33,669 bases of DNA from an uncultured Parvibacter sp. (GCA_910587945.1 CAJUNI010000017.1:1-33669), one strand, 5' to 3'; shown: positions 25,369 through 33,038, counted from the stretch's first letter. Notes: generated from the letters alone by a model not told the origin. Made by a program: numbers and translations.

Positions 25369-26073
25369 GTGGTTTACATAACGGGCGATCGGCACGGGAA
25401 CTTTCGTGACCTGATGGAATTTAGCGATAGCCACCAATTAACGGCCGAGGATCTCATCATCGTGCTGGGCGATGCGGGTGTGAATTATTACCTTCATGGA
25501 CGAGATCGCAAACCACGCAAGCAGGCCGCCCGCATTCCTGCCACCATCCTGTGCATTCACGGCAATCACGAAGCGCGACCCGCATCTCTTCCCCACCTCT
25601 ATCGCGAAATTCCGTGGCGGGGTGGATTGGTGTATCAAGAAGAGGCCTATCCCAATTTGCTCTTTGCCAAAGACGGCGAGATTTATGACATCGCAGGGCT
25701 TTCGACGTTGGTTATTGGGGGCGCCTACAGCATCGATAAAGACTGGCGCCAGGCCAATGGCATCCCCTGGTTTGCCGATGAGCAGGCCGATGAAGCTACG
25801 AAACACCACGTGGAAGAAGTGCTTACTGAGCGCGGGTGGCAAGTTGATATCGTACTTTCCCATACCTGTCCCGCCACGTACACCCCGACCGAAGCCTACT
25901 TCGAAGGCATCGACCAATCCACCGTTGATACCTCTATGGAACGCTGGCTAGATGGTCTTGAAGACCGAATTGACTATCGCCGTTGGTATTGCGGCCATTG
26001 GCACATCGACAAGACCGTCGACAAAGTGCATTTCCTCTATGCCGCAATCGAGCCTTTCGGGGCAGGCCTTTAA
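25369..26073 (+). CDS. Calcineurin-like metallophosphoesterase
   Basis: The 234-residue protein has the metal-binding motifs of the superfamily: YITGDRHGNF (D-x-H), LIIVLGDAGVNYY (GD), CIHGNHEARP (GNHE), VLSHTCPATY (H) and WYCGHWHIDK (GHxH). It should be a cytoplasmic phosphoesterase; the substrate is unknown. The frame runs upstream into a Pro-Phe repeat, but GTG at 25369 is preceded by AAGGAGG at six bases and begins exactly at the domain, so it is preferred. Its stop codon overlaps that of the convergent transporter gene. Confidence 0.88.
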   Translation: MVYITGDRHGNFRDLMEFSDSHQLTAEDLIIVLGDAGVNYYLHGRDRKPRKQAARIPATILCIHGNHEARPASLPHLYREIPWRGGLVYQEEAYPNLLFAKDGEIYDIAGLSTLVIGGAYSIDKDWRQANGIPWFADEQADEATKHHVEEVLTERGWQVDIVLSHTCPATYTPTEAYFEGIDQSTVDTSMERWLDGLEDRIDYRRWYCGHWHIDKTVDKVHFLYAAIEPFGAGL

Positions 26074-26990
26074 TCTTCGGCTAAAAAGACCACCATGGCG
26101 CACATCAATATCATGCCTGCCATATCCCAAGGAGTAAACGCGGTCTTAAGCCACAGCGCCGCAATCACCGTAGCGCTTACCGGCTCAATAGCGCCAAGCA
26201 AGCTCCCTTTGACCGAACCTACGACCGACACGCCGTAGAGATAAAATGCGTAGCCGCCGATGGTGCCCACAATCACCAGGCCCACCACGAAAATACCCCA
26301 CTCCACCAAGCCAAATCCACTGAGGGTCGCCCAAGCCAGGGTGAGTGTTTGGCCTTGCAGGAAATAGAGCGGCACGGCAAGCCCAATGCCTAAGAACATG
26401 CCTACCCCCACCACAGGGACCGAGCCATAGCGATCAAACAAACCGCAGTACTTCGGCACCAAAATATAGACGCCCGTTGAAGCCCCTGTCAGAATGCCCC
26501 AGAACAGCCCCTCCGGTGGCATGGAGAGCGTTTGGATGTCTCCCTGGGTGGCAATAAGCAGGGTTGCCACCAGCGCCAAGAGCAGTCCCGCGAATTCTCG
26601 CTTCCGTGGCAGATGGCGCTCTCGCAGACAAACGTAGAGCATGACAAAGACGCTGCCAAGCATTTGGAGTACGGTGGCGGTTCCTGCGTTGGTAAGTTGT
26701 ACGGTTTGGGCATAGAAAAGCTGGTTGGCATAGAGAGCGCAACCAAACAAAAGCATGCCTTTGAAGTTGGTCCAGCTTGCAAACATGGCGCGAACTACGG
26801 CGCGCTGCTTCCAGAGAAGCACCAGAAAGAAGAGGCCGCCTCCAAGGATTACCCGCAGCATGGTAACCAGTCCGGGCGCCGCCCCGCCAGTGGTAGTTAG
26901 GTATTGAACGCTGGTGCCCGAAACGCCCCACAGTGCGCCGCCCAGCAACGTGAAGGCTATGCCAAGCCTCATCCCTCTTCCGGCCGACAC
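26070..26990 (-). CDS. EamA/DMT-family transporter
   Basis: The 306-residue protein has ten predicted membrane helices in two EamA repeats. The first is LGIAFTLLGGALWGVSGTSV and the second starts near PEGLFWGILTGASTGVYILV. Such drug/metabolite transporters export or import amino acids, nucleosides or other small molecules; the substrate here is unknown. GTG at 26990 has GAGAGG nine bases upstream and is preferred. ATG at 26972 is the alternative but has its purine run directly against the codon. Its stop overlaps the convergent metallophosphoesterase stop. It is divergent from a second EamA gene, which may reflect duplication or shared physiology. Confidence 0.85.
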   Translation of the reverse strand: MSAGRGMRLGIAFTLLGGALWGVSGTSVQYLTTTGGAAPGLVTMLRVILGGGLFFLVLLWKQRAVVRAMFASWTNFKGMLLFGCALYANQLFYAQTVQLTNAGTATVLQMLGSVFVMLYVCLRERHLPRKREFAGLLLALVATLLIATQGDIQTLSMPPEGLFWGILTGASTGVYILVPKYCGLFDRYGSVPVVGVGMFLGIGLAVPLYFLQGQTLTLAWATLSGFGLVEWGIFVVGLVIVGTIGGYAFYLYGVSVVGSVKGSLLGAIEPVSATVIAALWLKTAFTPWDMAGMILMCAMVVFLAED

Positions 26991-27147
26991 AGTATCACGC
27001 CTCTCGCGTTTATCCTTTACCTTCGCTTTGCTGGCGAAGGACCTTCTCGTCTGTGAGAAGGCATCCAATAATGTGGCGCCATTGTGGTACAGCGCGCCAC
27101 TCTTGTCGAGAGGGAAACCGGCTGCTGGTGTACTTTTCAGCCGCTCA

Positions 27148-27156
27148 TGCTATGAT
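27148..27156 (+). promoter_or_regulatory. Extended -10 promoter immediately before EamA gene
   Basis: TGC followed by TATGAT (27151-27156) is an extended -10 box. The expected start point, around 27162-27164, lies only two to four bases before the ATG at 27166, and there is no ribosome-binding site. This indicates a leaderless or near-leaderless message. Confidence 0.5.
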
Positions 27157-27165
27157 GCGCTGACT

Positions 27166-28296
27166 ATGACCTCACCTCGGAAAACATCCTCCCTCCCCCT
27201 TTGGGTTTTCAAGCTGTCGCTCCTGGCGGCGGCGGCCATTTGGGGTTTAGGTACGGTGGTCATTAAATCCACGGTGGACGAGTTTCCCCCTTCTTGGATT
27301 GTTGGTATCCGCTTCTTTGGCGCAGGCATTCTGCTGGCCTTAGTAGGACTACCTTCACTCAAGCGCGCCCTGCAAACTTCCCCCGCGAGCCATCTGGGTG
27401 CGGGAGCCATTTTGGGCGTCTTTCTATTCTTCTCCTACTGGTGCAACACCACCGGACTCACCGATACCACAGCCTCGAACAGCGCGTTTTTGACCACGTT
27501 TTATGTCATGATCATCCCCTTCCTGGGCTGGTTTCTGCTGAAGAAACAGCCAACACGCTACAACATCGGAGCGGCTTTTGCCTGCTTAGCCGGCCTGGCT
27601 TGTGTAGCTTATGGGGGCGAAGGAACGTTCTCACTGCGCTTTGGGGACCTTATTACGCTGCTATCGGCCGTATTCTTGAGCCTTCATGTGCTCTATACGG
27701 CCAAGCTTTCTCCGGGCCACTCGGTTACGGTTCTTACTATCGTTCAATTTTTGGTAGCAGGCCTTATGGGTATTGGCTCGGGACTTTTGCTTGAACCCAC
27801 TCCTGATTTTGCGAACCTGAGTCAAGAGACCTGGATCAGCCTTGGCTATCTCACGGTGTTTGCCTCGTGCATTGCACTGGGACTGCAAAACGCTGCGGTG
27901 GCTCGCGTTGACCCCGCTCAAGCTTCCTTGTTTTTGTCCCTCGAAGCGGTGTTTGGCGTGCTGTTCTCCGTCATGTTTTTGGCTGAGACCCCTACCCCCA
28001 CAGCTTTGCTGGGCTTCGGATTGATTTTTGCCGCCATCGTGGTGAGCGAATACCTTCCCTTGCAAGCTCAAAAGCGCCTCGAGAAAGAGGCTCAGGTGGC
28101 GGCTTGCGAGGTCCCAGTTTCTGGCAAAGCGGCGGCGACAACTGATGGTGATGGCCCGGCTGCCAACGAGGAATCTTACGGCGTTGCACCGGAGAATCTG
28201 GCAGCTGCTGAAGCAGCTCAGCTCGCGTCTGAGGAGACCCAGGCGGCCATTGAGGACGCCCAGGCCCTCGAACAATCGGACGCCTTTTTGCGTTAG
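27166..28296 (+). CDS. EamA/DMT-family transporter with long C-terminal tail
   Basis: The 376-residue protein has ten membrane helices in two EamA repeats (LLAAAAIWGLGTVVIKSTV in the first, ITLLSAVFLSLHVLYTAKL in the second). It has an extra hydrophilic tail of about 85 residues that is rich in Ala and Glu and likely cytoplasmic and disordered or helical (AAEAAQLASEETQAAIEDA). Ordinary members stop near 300 residues. The frame is open further left, but ATG at 27166 lies just ahead of the first transmembrane region. No Shine-Dalgarno sequence is visible, which fits the extended -10 box nine bases upstream. The substrate is unknown. The stop overlaps the next convergent gene's stop by four bases. 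Confidence 0.82.
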   Translation: MTSPRKTSSLPLWVFKLSLLAAAAIWGLGTVVIKSTVDEFPPSWIVGIRFFGAGILLALVGLPSLKRALQTSPASHLGAGAILGVFLFFSYWCNTTGLTDTTASNSAFLTTFYVMIIPFLGWFLLKKQPTRYNIGAAFACLAGLACVAYGGEGTFSLRFGDLITLLSAVFLSLHVLYTAKLSPGHSVTVLTIVQFLVAGLMGIGSGLLLEPTPDFANLSQETWISLGYLTVFASCIALGLQNAAVARVDPAQASLFLSLEAVFGVLFSVMFLAETPTPTALLGFGLIFAAIVVSEYLPLQAQKRLEKEAQVAACEVPVSGKAAATTDGDGPAANEESYGVAPENLAAAEAAQLASEETQAAIEDAQALEQSDAFLR

Positions 28297-28718
28297 CAAC
28301 GTCCGTCGAAATAAGCCAACGGGGTTTCGTCCGTCACGCCTTTAAGACAACACTTATCCGATTGCGTCCAGTAGCGACCACAATTCAACAGCCCCAGGTT
28401 TTCCATGGCCTGTTGATCTGGTACAAATGCTTCAACTAGGCCCAGCTCCGTGCTATAAAGCCCCTCTAAGAAGCAGCCATCAGCATTGACTTTGCTGGGC
28501 GATAATTCCGTCAGGAACGTCTCAGTCTTTTGCACCACCGGGCACAGTACCTCAAAAGCCAGGCATCCATGTAAGCTAGCGTGGAGGTAAACGAGCACGC
28601 CATCGGCTTGGGCAGGCCACGGATATTGCTCCGGCGCACCACCCAGCTTTTCCCAACTACAAGAAAGCACCAGATACTTCTCGAAGACATCCCCGAGTGT
28701 CCATTCCCGAAGTTTCAT
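28293..28718 (-). CDS. Hypothetical protein, soluble, Cys-rich C-terminus
   Basis: The 141-residue protein is not recognised. It is acidic and soluble, without signal or membrane segment, beginning MKLREWTLGDVFEKYLVLSC. Its C-terminal third contains a cluster of cysteines (GLLNCGRYW, SDKCCLKGV, FDGRC at the very end) that could bind metal. AAAGGAG lies four to six bases before the ATG, which supports a real gene. It is convergent with the EamA gene, sharing four bases at the stops, and has a 516-base gene-free region upstream. Confidence 0.65.
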   Translation of the reverse strand: MKLREWTLGDVFEKYLVLSCSWEKLGGAPEQYPWPAQADGVLVYLHASLHGCLAFEVLCPVVQKTETFLTELSPSKVNADGCFLEGLYSTELGLVEAFVPDQQAMENLGLLNCGRYWTQSDKCCLKGVTDETPLAYFDGRC

Positions 28719-29074
28719 GGCTCTCCTTTCTTTCTACTCTGAGCAACGCGGCGTCTGCTTCGCCAAGCTTCACGCTTGGCGGTGTTCGCGTTACTGCCTC
28801 TGCCCAACAGGTCTTCGTTCTAGAAACGTCTGCGAGACGGACCTGTGGAGCTTCATGACTCTAGATTCCTTAGTTTCGCGCAATTGAAGCTCGCCCGTTG
28901 TCCTCAAAATGGTACTCAGGACCTGCAGATCAACGACATTTCGGAAATAGATTCCCATTTCCATAATTAGCCATCGATCCACCGGGCGGTCTCACTAACG
29001 CGCCTTACATAGCTCATTGTAGAAAGAACGTACTTGAAGAAATTGCGCAACATTATTGACGAAACCCCGCCGAC

Positions 29075-29129
29075 AGATTCGCCCCAAACTACAAGCCTCG
29101 GTCCATAGACTCGACCCAAACTACAAGCC
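29075..29129. repeat. Direct repeat, 23 bp with 32-bp period
   Basis: The unit with core CCCAAACTACAAGCC occurs at 29075-29097 and 29107-29129 with two mismatches over 23 bases. Both copies lie just beyond the terminator of the PNPOx-like gene. The function is unknown. Confidence 0.55.
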
Positions 29130-29151
29130 CAAAATCCCTAGGTTCCCGTAC

Positions 29152-29196
29152 AAAAAGCCCCCTGCTATCGGCGAAACCACCGCGCGAGCAGGGGGC
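29152..29196 (-). terminator. Intrinsic terminator of PNPOx-like gene
   Basis: GCCCCCTGCT (29157-29166) pairs with AGCAGGGGGC (29187-29196) around a 20-base loop. On the minus strand it is followed by five T residues. It lies 40 bases beyond the stop at 29236. Confidence 0.82.
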
Positions 29197-29235
29197 GTTC
29201 TCTCTATTCAATCATAGAAGTAAGGCTGATTGCCG

Positions 29236-29646
29236 CTAGGCTATTTGATCTCCCGCAGTGGGTCCTGAAGCCGAGGTATAGACAGCATCGACGGTGATAA
29301 ATACGCCACCTTTTGCCTTAATCGGAACACCCATTTGGGCAAAGATGCCATCTACTTTTTCCTTCTGAGCCTCAAATTCGGGGCCTTCGTCAACATAATG
29401 GGCTATTCCATGAATTTGATAGGCGTCATGGCCTTCCCAAAAGACCACGGCCACTTTCTCATTGGCCTTTACGTTAGCCAGTGTTTTCTTGAAGAACTGA
29501 TCCGACAGGTAGATGGTTTCGTCGTCAATGACAAACTTCATACCCACAATCGAGCCATTCGGCTGACCCTCCGTAGAGGCCGTCGCAAACACCACGGCCG
29601 GTACTTTTTCGAACAACGCCTTAACTTCATCGGATAAGCACGCCAT
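29236..29646 (-). CDS. Pyridoxamine 5'-phosphate oxidase-like flavin-binding protein
   Basis: The 136-residue protein fits the split-barrel PNPOx-like family: VPAVVFATASTEGQPNGSIVGMKFVIDDETIYLSDQFF, then KTLANVKANEKVAVVFWEG. Members bind FMN, F420 or haem and often reduce small molecules; the substrate is unknown. The frame extends to 29715, but ATG at 29646 (MACLSDEV) has AAAGGA about eight bases upstream and marks the domain start. It follows the YbjQ gene on the same strand by 130 bases. Confidence 0.85.
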   Translation of the reverse strand: MACLSDEVKALFEKVPAVVFATASTEGQPNGSIVGMKFVIDDETIYLSDQFFKKTLANVKANEKVAVVFWEGHDAYQIHGIAHYVDEGPEFEAQKEKVDGIFAQMGVPIKAKGGVFITVDAVYTSASGPTAGDQIA

Positions 29647-29719
29647 AGCATGTTCCTTTCTTAGATTTCGCGAGGACATCACTCGGATGAGCGCCTCGCC
29701 GTTCTGCCGTGTCACCTGG

Positions 29720-29743
29720 TGTCCGGCTGCGCGTAGCCGGACA
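29720..29743. repeat. Perfect hairpin between ybjQ-like and PNPOx-like genes
   Basis: TGTCCGGCT and AGCCGGACA form a nine-bp stem with a six-base loop and no T-tract. It is flanked by two copies of CGGATGAGCG (29684-29693 and 29749-29758). It could be a processing or stability element or a small repeat; the role is unknown. Confidence 0.45.
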
Positions 29744-29775
29744 TTGCCCGGATGAGCGTCAGTCCAAGTTGCCGG

Positions 29776-30102
29776 TTAGGACAAGGGCGCCAAGGTCACC
29801 GCCGTCCCGCTTGCTGTCACCATAAGCATGTCGCCAGCACCAAGGACTTCGTAATCGATATCGACCCCAATAACGGCATGAGCACCCAGAGCCCCCGCCC
29901 GCTGCTCCATTTCCTGAAGCGCTTGGGTTCGGGCGGCCATAAGCTCTTCCTCGTAGCCCTGGGAGCGTCCGCCAAAAAAGTTGCGGAAGCCAGCGCCGAT
30001 GTCCTTCAGTACATTGACACCTGTAATCACTTCCCCAAACACGATGCCGTAATAGCCGCTCACACGATAACCCTCGACCTGGGGAGTAGTGGTAACAATC
30101 AC
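29776..30102 (-). CDS. YbjQ/UPF0145 family protein
   Basis: The 108-residue protein matches the YbjQ family: [20 protein letters not shown] at the start, [17 protein letters not shown] in the middle, and [16 protein letters not shown] with [10 protein letters not shown] at the end. The family forms small pentameric beta-alpha proteins of unknown function, sometimes called heavy-metal-binding. The frame is open to 30285, but GTG at 30102 has AAAGGAG eight bases upstream and gives the usual family length. It is divergent from the YbaK gene. Confidence 0.88.
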   Translation of the reverse strand: MIVTTTPQVEGYRVSGYYGIVFGEVITGVNVLKDIGAGFRNFFGGRSQGYEEELMAARTQALQEMEQRAGALGAHAVIGVDIDYEVLGAGDMLMVTASGTAVTLAPLS

Positions 30103-30302
30103 TACAATCGCTCCTTTCTTTTTCCTGCTCTTTCGTTGGGTTAATAGTACACCGACCCAGGTGTCAGTAATCCCGGAACCCGCGGCTGGTGAGGTATCCC
30201 CGCAGCACCCCCCCATTGGGGCGTTTGACTCTACGACAGAGCACTTCTTTGCCTCATAATGAACAGCGAAACCGAAAACGCGCATCAGAAACGAGGAGCT
30301 TC

Positions 30303-30776
30303 ATGGCGTTAGAGAAGGCACGGCAGCACTTGGCAGCCTTTGGATACGACAGCAGGATTCAGGAGTTTGAGACTTCAAGCGCCACCGTCGAGCTGGCCGC
30401 CCAAGCGGTCGGTTGCGAGCCGGCTCGTATTGCCAAAACCCTTTCGTTTGATGTTGAGGACGGGGTGGCTCTTATTGTGTGCGCTGGGGATGCGCGCATT
30501 GCAAATCCAAAGTTCAAGGCCTTCTTTCACACCAAGCCGCGCATGCTCAAAGCCGAAGAGGTTGAACCCCGCATTGGTCACGGCGTCGGTGGCGTCTGCC
30601 CCTTTGGCGTGAATGAGGAATGCGCCATCTATCTGGATGAGTCGCTGCGCCGGTTCGACACGGTCTTCCCCGCTTGCGGCAATGATCATAGCGCCGTGGA
30701 GTTAACGCCGGCCGAGCTGGAGCAGGTTACGCCCCATAGCCAGTGGATCGACGTATGCAAACTCCCGGAGGACTAG
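30303..30776 (+). CDS. YbaK/ProX-type aminoacyl-tRNA deacylase
   Basis: The 157-residue protein has the YbaK fold: ETSSATVELAAQAVGCEPAR, the catalytic-lysine segment IAKTLSFD, GDARIANPKFKAFF, and GHGVGGVCPFGV. Free-standing YbaK or ProXp enzymes hydrolyse mischarged tRNAs such as Cys-tRNA(Pro) or Ala-tRNA(Pro). The frame extends to 30189, but ATG at 30303 follows GAGGAG and begins the domain. The exact tRNA substrate is not readable from sequence. Confidence 0.88.
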   Translation: MALEKARQHLAAFGYDSRIQEFETSSATVELAAQAVGCEPARIAKTLSFDVEDGVALIVCAGDARIANPKFKAFFHTKPRMLKAEEVEPRIGHGVGGVCPFGVNEECAIYLDESLRRFDTVFPACGNDHSAVELTPAELEQVTPHSQWIDVCKLPED

Positions 30777-30795
30777 GCAGAACCCCCTAAACGCC

Positions 30796-30826
30796 AAAAG
30801 AGGACGCGACCATCCGTCGCGCCCTC
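30796..30826 (-). terminator. Intrinsic terminator of RiPP cassette
   Basis: On the minus strand GAGGGCGCGAC and GTCGCGTCCTC pair (one G-U) around GGATG and are followed by TTTT (A-tract at 30796-30799). It closes the minus-strand unit 60 bases after the precursor stop and separates it from convergent ybaK. Confidence 0.82.
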
Positions 30827-30849
30827 ATAAAAGCTACTTGCAGGACAAC

Positions 30850-30866
30850 TGTCTGTCGCCCAGACA
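30850..30866 (-). other. Small hairpin after precursor gene
   Basis: TGTCTG and CAGACA pair around a five-base loop, between the precursor stop and the terminator. It has no T-tract and may protect the 3' end of the precursor message. Confidence 0.4.
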
Positions 30867-30885
30867 AGAGTTGATCGCCCTTACA

Positions 30886-31011
30886 TTAGTGATCCTGTCC
30901 ATAGCGCGCTTTTACGCAATGGCCACCGTCGCAAGACGAGCGATCGCTTGCCGCGGTATTTACCGCAACCTTAACTTCGATTTTCTTGATTTCAGGCTTT
31001 TCGTACGTCAT
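30886..31011 (-). CDS. Candidate RiPP precursor peptide, 41 residues
   Basis: This short gene reads MTYEKPEIKK at its start and SSCDGGHCVKARYGQDH at its end; the middle is a basic-hydrophobic leader (IEVKV) and a small-residue stretch (NTAASDR). It has two cysteines, Cys27 and Cys32, in a CDGGHC motif. The YEKPEIKKIEV leader resembles the YxxPxI leaders of radical-SAM-modified peptides. The ATG has a strong ribosome site, AAGGGGGTGAG, which lies inside the end of the maturase gene six bases away, so translation is coupled. A hairpin and a terminator follow. It is too short for ordinary ORF thresholds. A thioether, C-C or other cross-link at the Cys-Asp-Gly-Gly-His-Cys core is a reasonable guess, but the chemistry, cleavage site and activity cannot be read from sequence. 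Confidence 0.82.
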   Translation of the reverse strand: MTYEKPEIKKIEVKVAVNTAASDRSSCDGGHCVKARYGQDH

Positions 31012-31017
31012 AACCTC

Positions 31018-32148
31018 TCACCCCCTTTCTGAGCTGTCAGCAGCAATCTTGAGGCATTCTTCTTTTGTCATCTGTCCCTCGTAGAAGAGCTGCCTTATTT
31101 TTGCTGCCCTGCAAAGCGTCTCTGAAATTGTCTCAGGCGAACCATGCAGTAGATCGCCTTCGGCGGGACAGTTATCGCAGAAGTAACGAGCGCGGCAACC
31201 GACGCACTTAAACTCCGAGCTCGCTTTTATCTGGGAATACCCTGCAAATGATTCCCATATTTCATTGAAGTTATTTGCGTTCACTATCTTTCCGTGGTGC
31301 CTTAACCTCATACAGGGGCACAACCTGCCCCGATAATCAATCAAGAAGCTGTTGGTCGCCACATTGCAGCTATAAACATGTTCATCAAAAGCAACTTCAT
31401 CTCTGATTAATTCATCTACCCTGGGAGCTTTGCTTCCTTGTTCAACCTGCCGCACATGGTCGTCGAATTCGTTCTCTAAAACTACGGCAAGAGGAATTTG
31501 CAAATATTGGTTCGCTTTATTGCACTTGGTGGTTGGAATAATTTCATAGGAGTGCACTAATTCCACTCCAAACTGGTTTGCAATAGCACGCATTGCATCC
31601 AATTCCGATAGCGTCAAGGTCATTACTGGCGTCTTCAGAGAGAACCTGATGTTGTGCTTTTTCATTTGCTCGCAATTATGCAAAACACGAGCAAGGGCCC
31701 GCTCCGATCCCGTCACTTTCTTATAGGTTTCCGCCGTTGCTCCATATAACGTGACGTCTACCAGCAGAGGCGGGTAACGGGACATTAGGTCGAGAGCTTT
31801 TTCGTCGAAACGCGTCCCATTGGTGAACACTTCCACCAGAAAACCTTTGCGTTTTGCATAGGCATAAATGTCACAAAAATCATCGCGGAGCATCGCTTCC
31901 CCGCCAGTAAGAGTAAGAAACAAAATGCCTTGATCAAACAAGATATCGATAAGCTCTATAACTCGCTCATAAGGCATTTCAGGCTCAGAATGCGACTCAT
32001 CAAGATAACAATGAACGCAGTTGAGATTACAACGGGAGGTTAATTCCAAAAGCACAGAAAAAGGCTTGCGGGACTCCACCCACTCTTTTCGTTTCGTCTC
32101 GTTGAAATTCAAAAGTTCGTAGTAGAAACTCTCACGCAACTCTTCCAT
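31018..32148 (-). CDS. Radical SAM/SPASM peptide maturase
   Basis: The 376-residue protein has the radical SAM cluster motif CNLNCVHC (C40, C44, C47), LTLTGGEAM (GGE at 82-84), and a C-terminal SPASM domain. The latter has C261-x12-G-x4-C279, with C277 between, then C315, C318, C324, C327 and C346, enough for two auxiliary [4Fe-4S] clusters. SPASM maturases (PqqE, AlbA, MftC and relatives) modify ribosomal peptides. The frame is open to 32178, but ATG at 32148 overlaps the PqqD-like stop by one base (TGATG) and has GGAGG five bases upstream. The protein sits directly between a PqqD-like recognition protein and the small cysteine-containing gene, so it should act on that peptide. Local A+T content is higher than upstream, suggesting acquisition. 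Confidence 0.93.
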   Translation of the reverse strand: MEELRESFYYELLNFNETKRKEWVESRKPFSVLLELTSRCNLNCVHCYLDESHSEPEMPYERVIELIDILFDQGILFLTLTGGEAMLRDDFCDIYAYAKRKGFLVEVFTNGTRFDEKALDLMSRYPPLLVDVTLYGATAETYKKVTGSERALARVLHNCEQMKKHNIRFSLKTPVMTLTLSELDAMRAIANQFGVELVHSYEIIPTTKCNKANQYLQIPLAVVLENEFDDHVRQVEQGSKAPRVDELIRDEVAFDEHVYSCNVATNSFLIDYRGRLCPCMRLRHHGKIVNANNFNEIWESFAGYSQIKASSEFKCVGCRARYFCDNCPAEGDLLHGSPETISETLCRAAKIRQLFYEGQMTKEECLKIAADSSERG

Positions 32149-32429
32149 CAGGCCTCCACTACAAACCCCAGAGAACATAATTGCAATAAGAACCCATTGA
32201 TATCATCTTGTATCTCGGCATAATCCACCGACCCACCAACTTGGGTATACAGTTCTTCGCATATTCGCTCGGCCGACATCTCAGGCAGACGCTCCCACAC
32301 AAACTGGCCCACCTGATTAATTTCATAGAGGTGGCAGATTTCATCAAAGTAGTTCTGTGTGATATCAATCAGAAAATAACTGTCGTGCACCTGTCGCCCC
32401 ACCACATGATCGGCCCTAAGGAATCCCAT
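32148..32429 (-). CDS. PqqD-like RiPP recognition protein
   Basis: The 93-residue protein matches the PqqD fold: an N-terminal beta segment (DSYFLIDITQNYFDEICHLYEINQVGQFVWE) in two parts, then helices including ERICEELYTQVGGSVDYAE and INGFLLQLCSLGFVVEA. In RiPP pathways this RRE domain binds the precursor leader and presents it to the radical SAM enzyme. It overlaps the maturase start by one base. The ATG at 32429 has only a weak purine stretch upstream, so either translation is coupled to something else or the start is slightly different. No alternative in-frame start is better. Confidence 0.85.
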   Translation of the reverse strand: MGFLRADHVVGRQVHDSYFLIDITQNYFDEICHLYEINQVGQFVWERLPEMSAERICEELYTQVGGSVDYAEIQDDINGFLLQLCSLGFVVEA

Positions 32430-32505
32430 TTATGCTCATTTCAAAGACGGTTTTTGGATCATTTGTAGTTCTCTGCTCGTAACTTGAACAAGAACCTATT
32501 ACTGC

Positions 32506-32985
32506 CTAGTCATTCAGTACCACACCGATTATTTCCAAAAGTATGTCGTAGTAAGCCTGTTCGTCGGCAAGCTTCTGTTTGCTCTTTCCAGCATTGAGAA
32601 CAGCGCTTGCAGCTGCATTACCAAGTTTTTGGGACATCGATCTCCCCTTGCGCCATTCTTTATTGAATTCCGACCGAGCAAATTTATTTGTCTGCTTTGA
32701 AGTACCCGTGGTAAATACAGATATAGACCCTCTACTGCCTCTCTTTTGTAAAATCATGGCTATGTTGTAGTAGTCGTATCTATGCTCGGGGTGATAGGCC
32801 ACTAAGGCCGAATGAGTCTCTCCAAGGAAGCCTCCCGCCTTAGCATCTTCGATATAGAACGAAACGGGTACGTTGTTCCGTTGAGCTAGATCTAAAATCG
32901 CCATCTTTAAATTAGTCAAGGTAACTTCATCAGCATTATCGAAGTCAACGCTTCCTACCTCTTCCGAGTCATCCAGTTTTATCAT
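32506..32985 (-). CDS. Hypothetical protein upstream of RiPP genes
   Basis: The 159-residue soluble protein is not recognised. It has an acidic N-terminus, an alpha/beta-looking core (VPVSFYIEDAKAGGFLGE, YDYYNIAMILQKRGSRGSIS), a basic central segment (SKQTNKFARSEFNKEWRKG) and a helical C-terminus ending in ILLEIIGVVLND. No signal or membrane segment is present and it has no cysteines. AAAAGG lies six bases before the ATG at 32985. It lies 76 bases upstream of the PqqD-like gene and 53 bases after the Sel1 gene, all on one strand, so it may belong to the cassette or to the Sel1 unit. Confidence 0.6.
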   Translation of the reverse strand: MIKLDDSEEVGSVDFDNADEVTLTNLKMAILDLAQRNNVPVSFYIEDAKAGGFLGETHSALVAYHPEHRYDYYNIAMILQKRGSRGSISVFTTGTSKQTNKFARSEFNKEWRKGRSMSQKLGNAAASAVLNAGKSKQKLADEQAYYDILLEIIGVVLND

Positions 32986-33038
32986 TTCACGCCTTTTCTT
33001 CAGTCTTCTTGAGCTACATACTCTTTCTTATCTCGTTC

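Larger units (their letters stand above)
28719..29235. other. Gene-free region with hairpin and short repeats
   Basis: This 517-base stretch holds a perfect hairpin CGCCAAGC/GCTTGGCG (28761-28781, no T-tract), a 23-base direct repeat (separate entry) and a terminator for the flanking minus-strand gene. A 63-codon minus-strand frame (28791-28982) has no ribosome site and no recognisable family. The area may contain decayed sequence. Confidence 0.5.

Noticed and set aside
28791-28982. 63-codon minus-strand frame
   Set aside because: No ribosome site, no recognisable family, and it lies in a region with other non-coding features. It could be a decayed remnant but cannot be supported.
29075-29129. 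CRISPR-like spacing of the two 23-bp repeats
   Set aside because: Only two imperfect copies separated by nine bases are present, with no spacers of normal length and no cas genes.
30838-31032. 64-codon plus-strand frame opposite the precursor peptide
   Set aside because: It lacks a ribosome site. The opposite strand has a coupled gene with a strong ribosome site next to the maturase.
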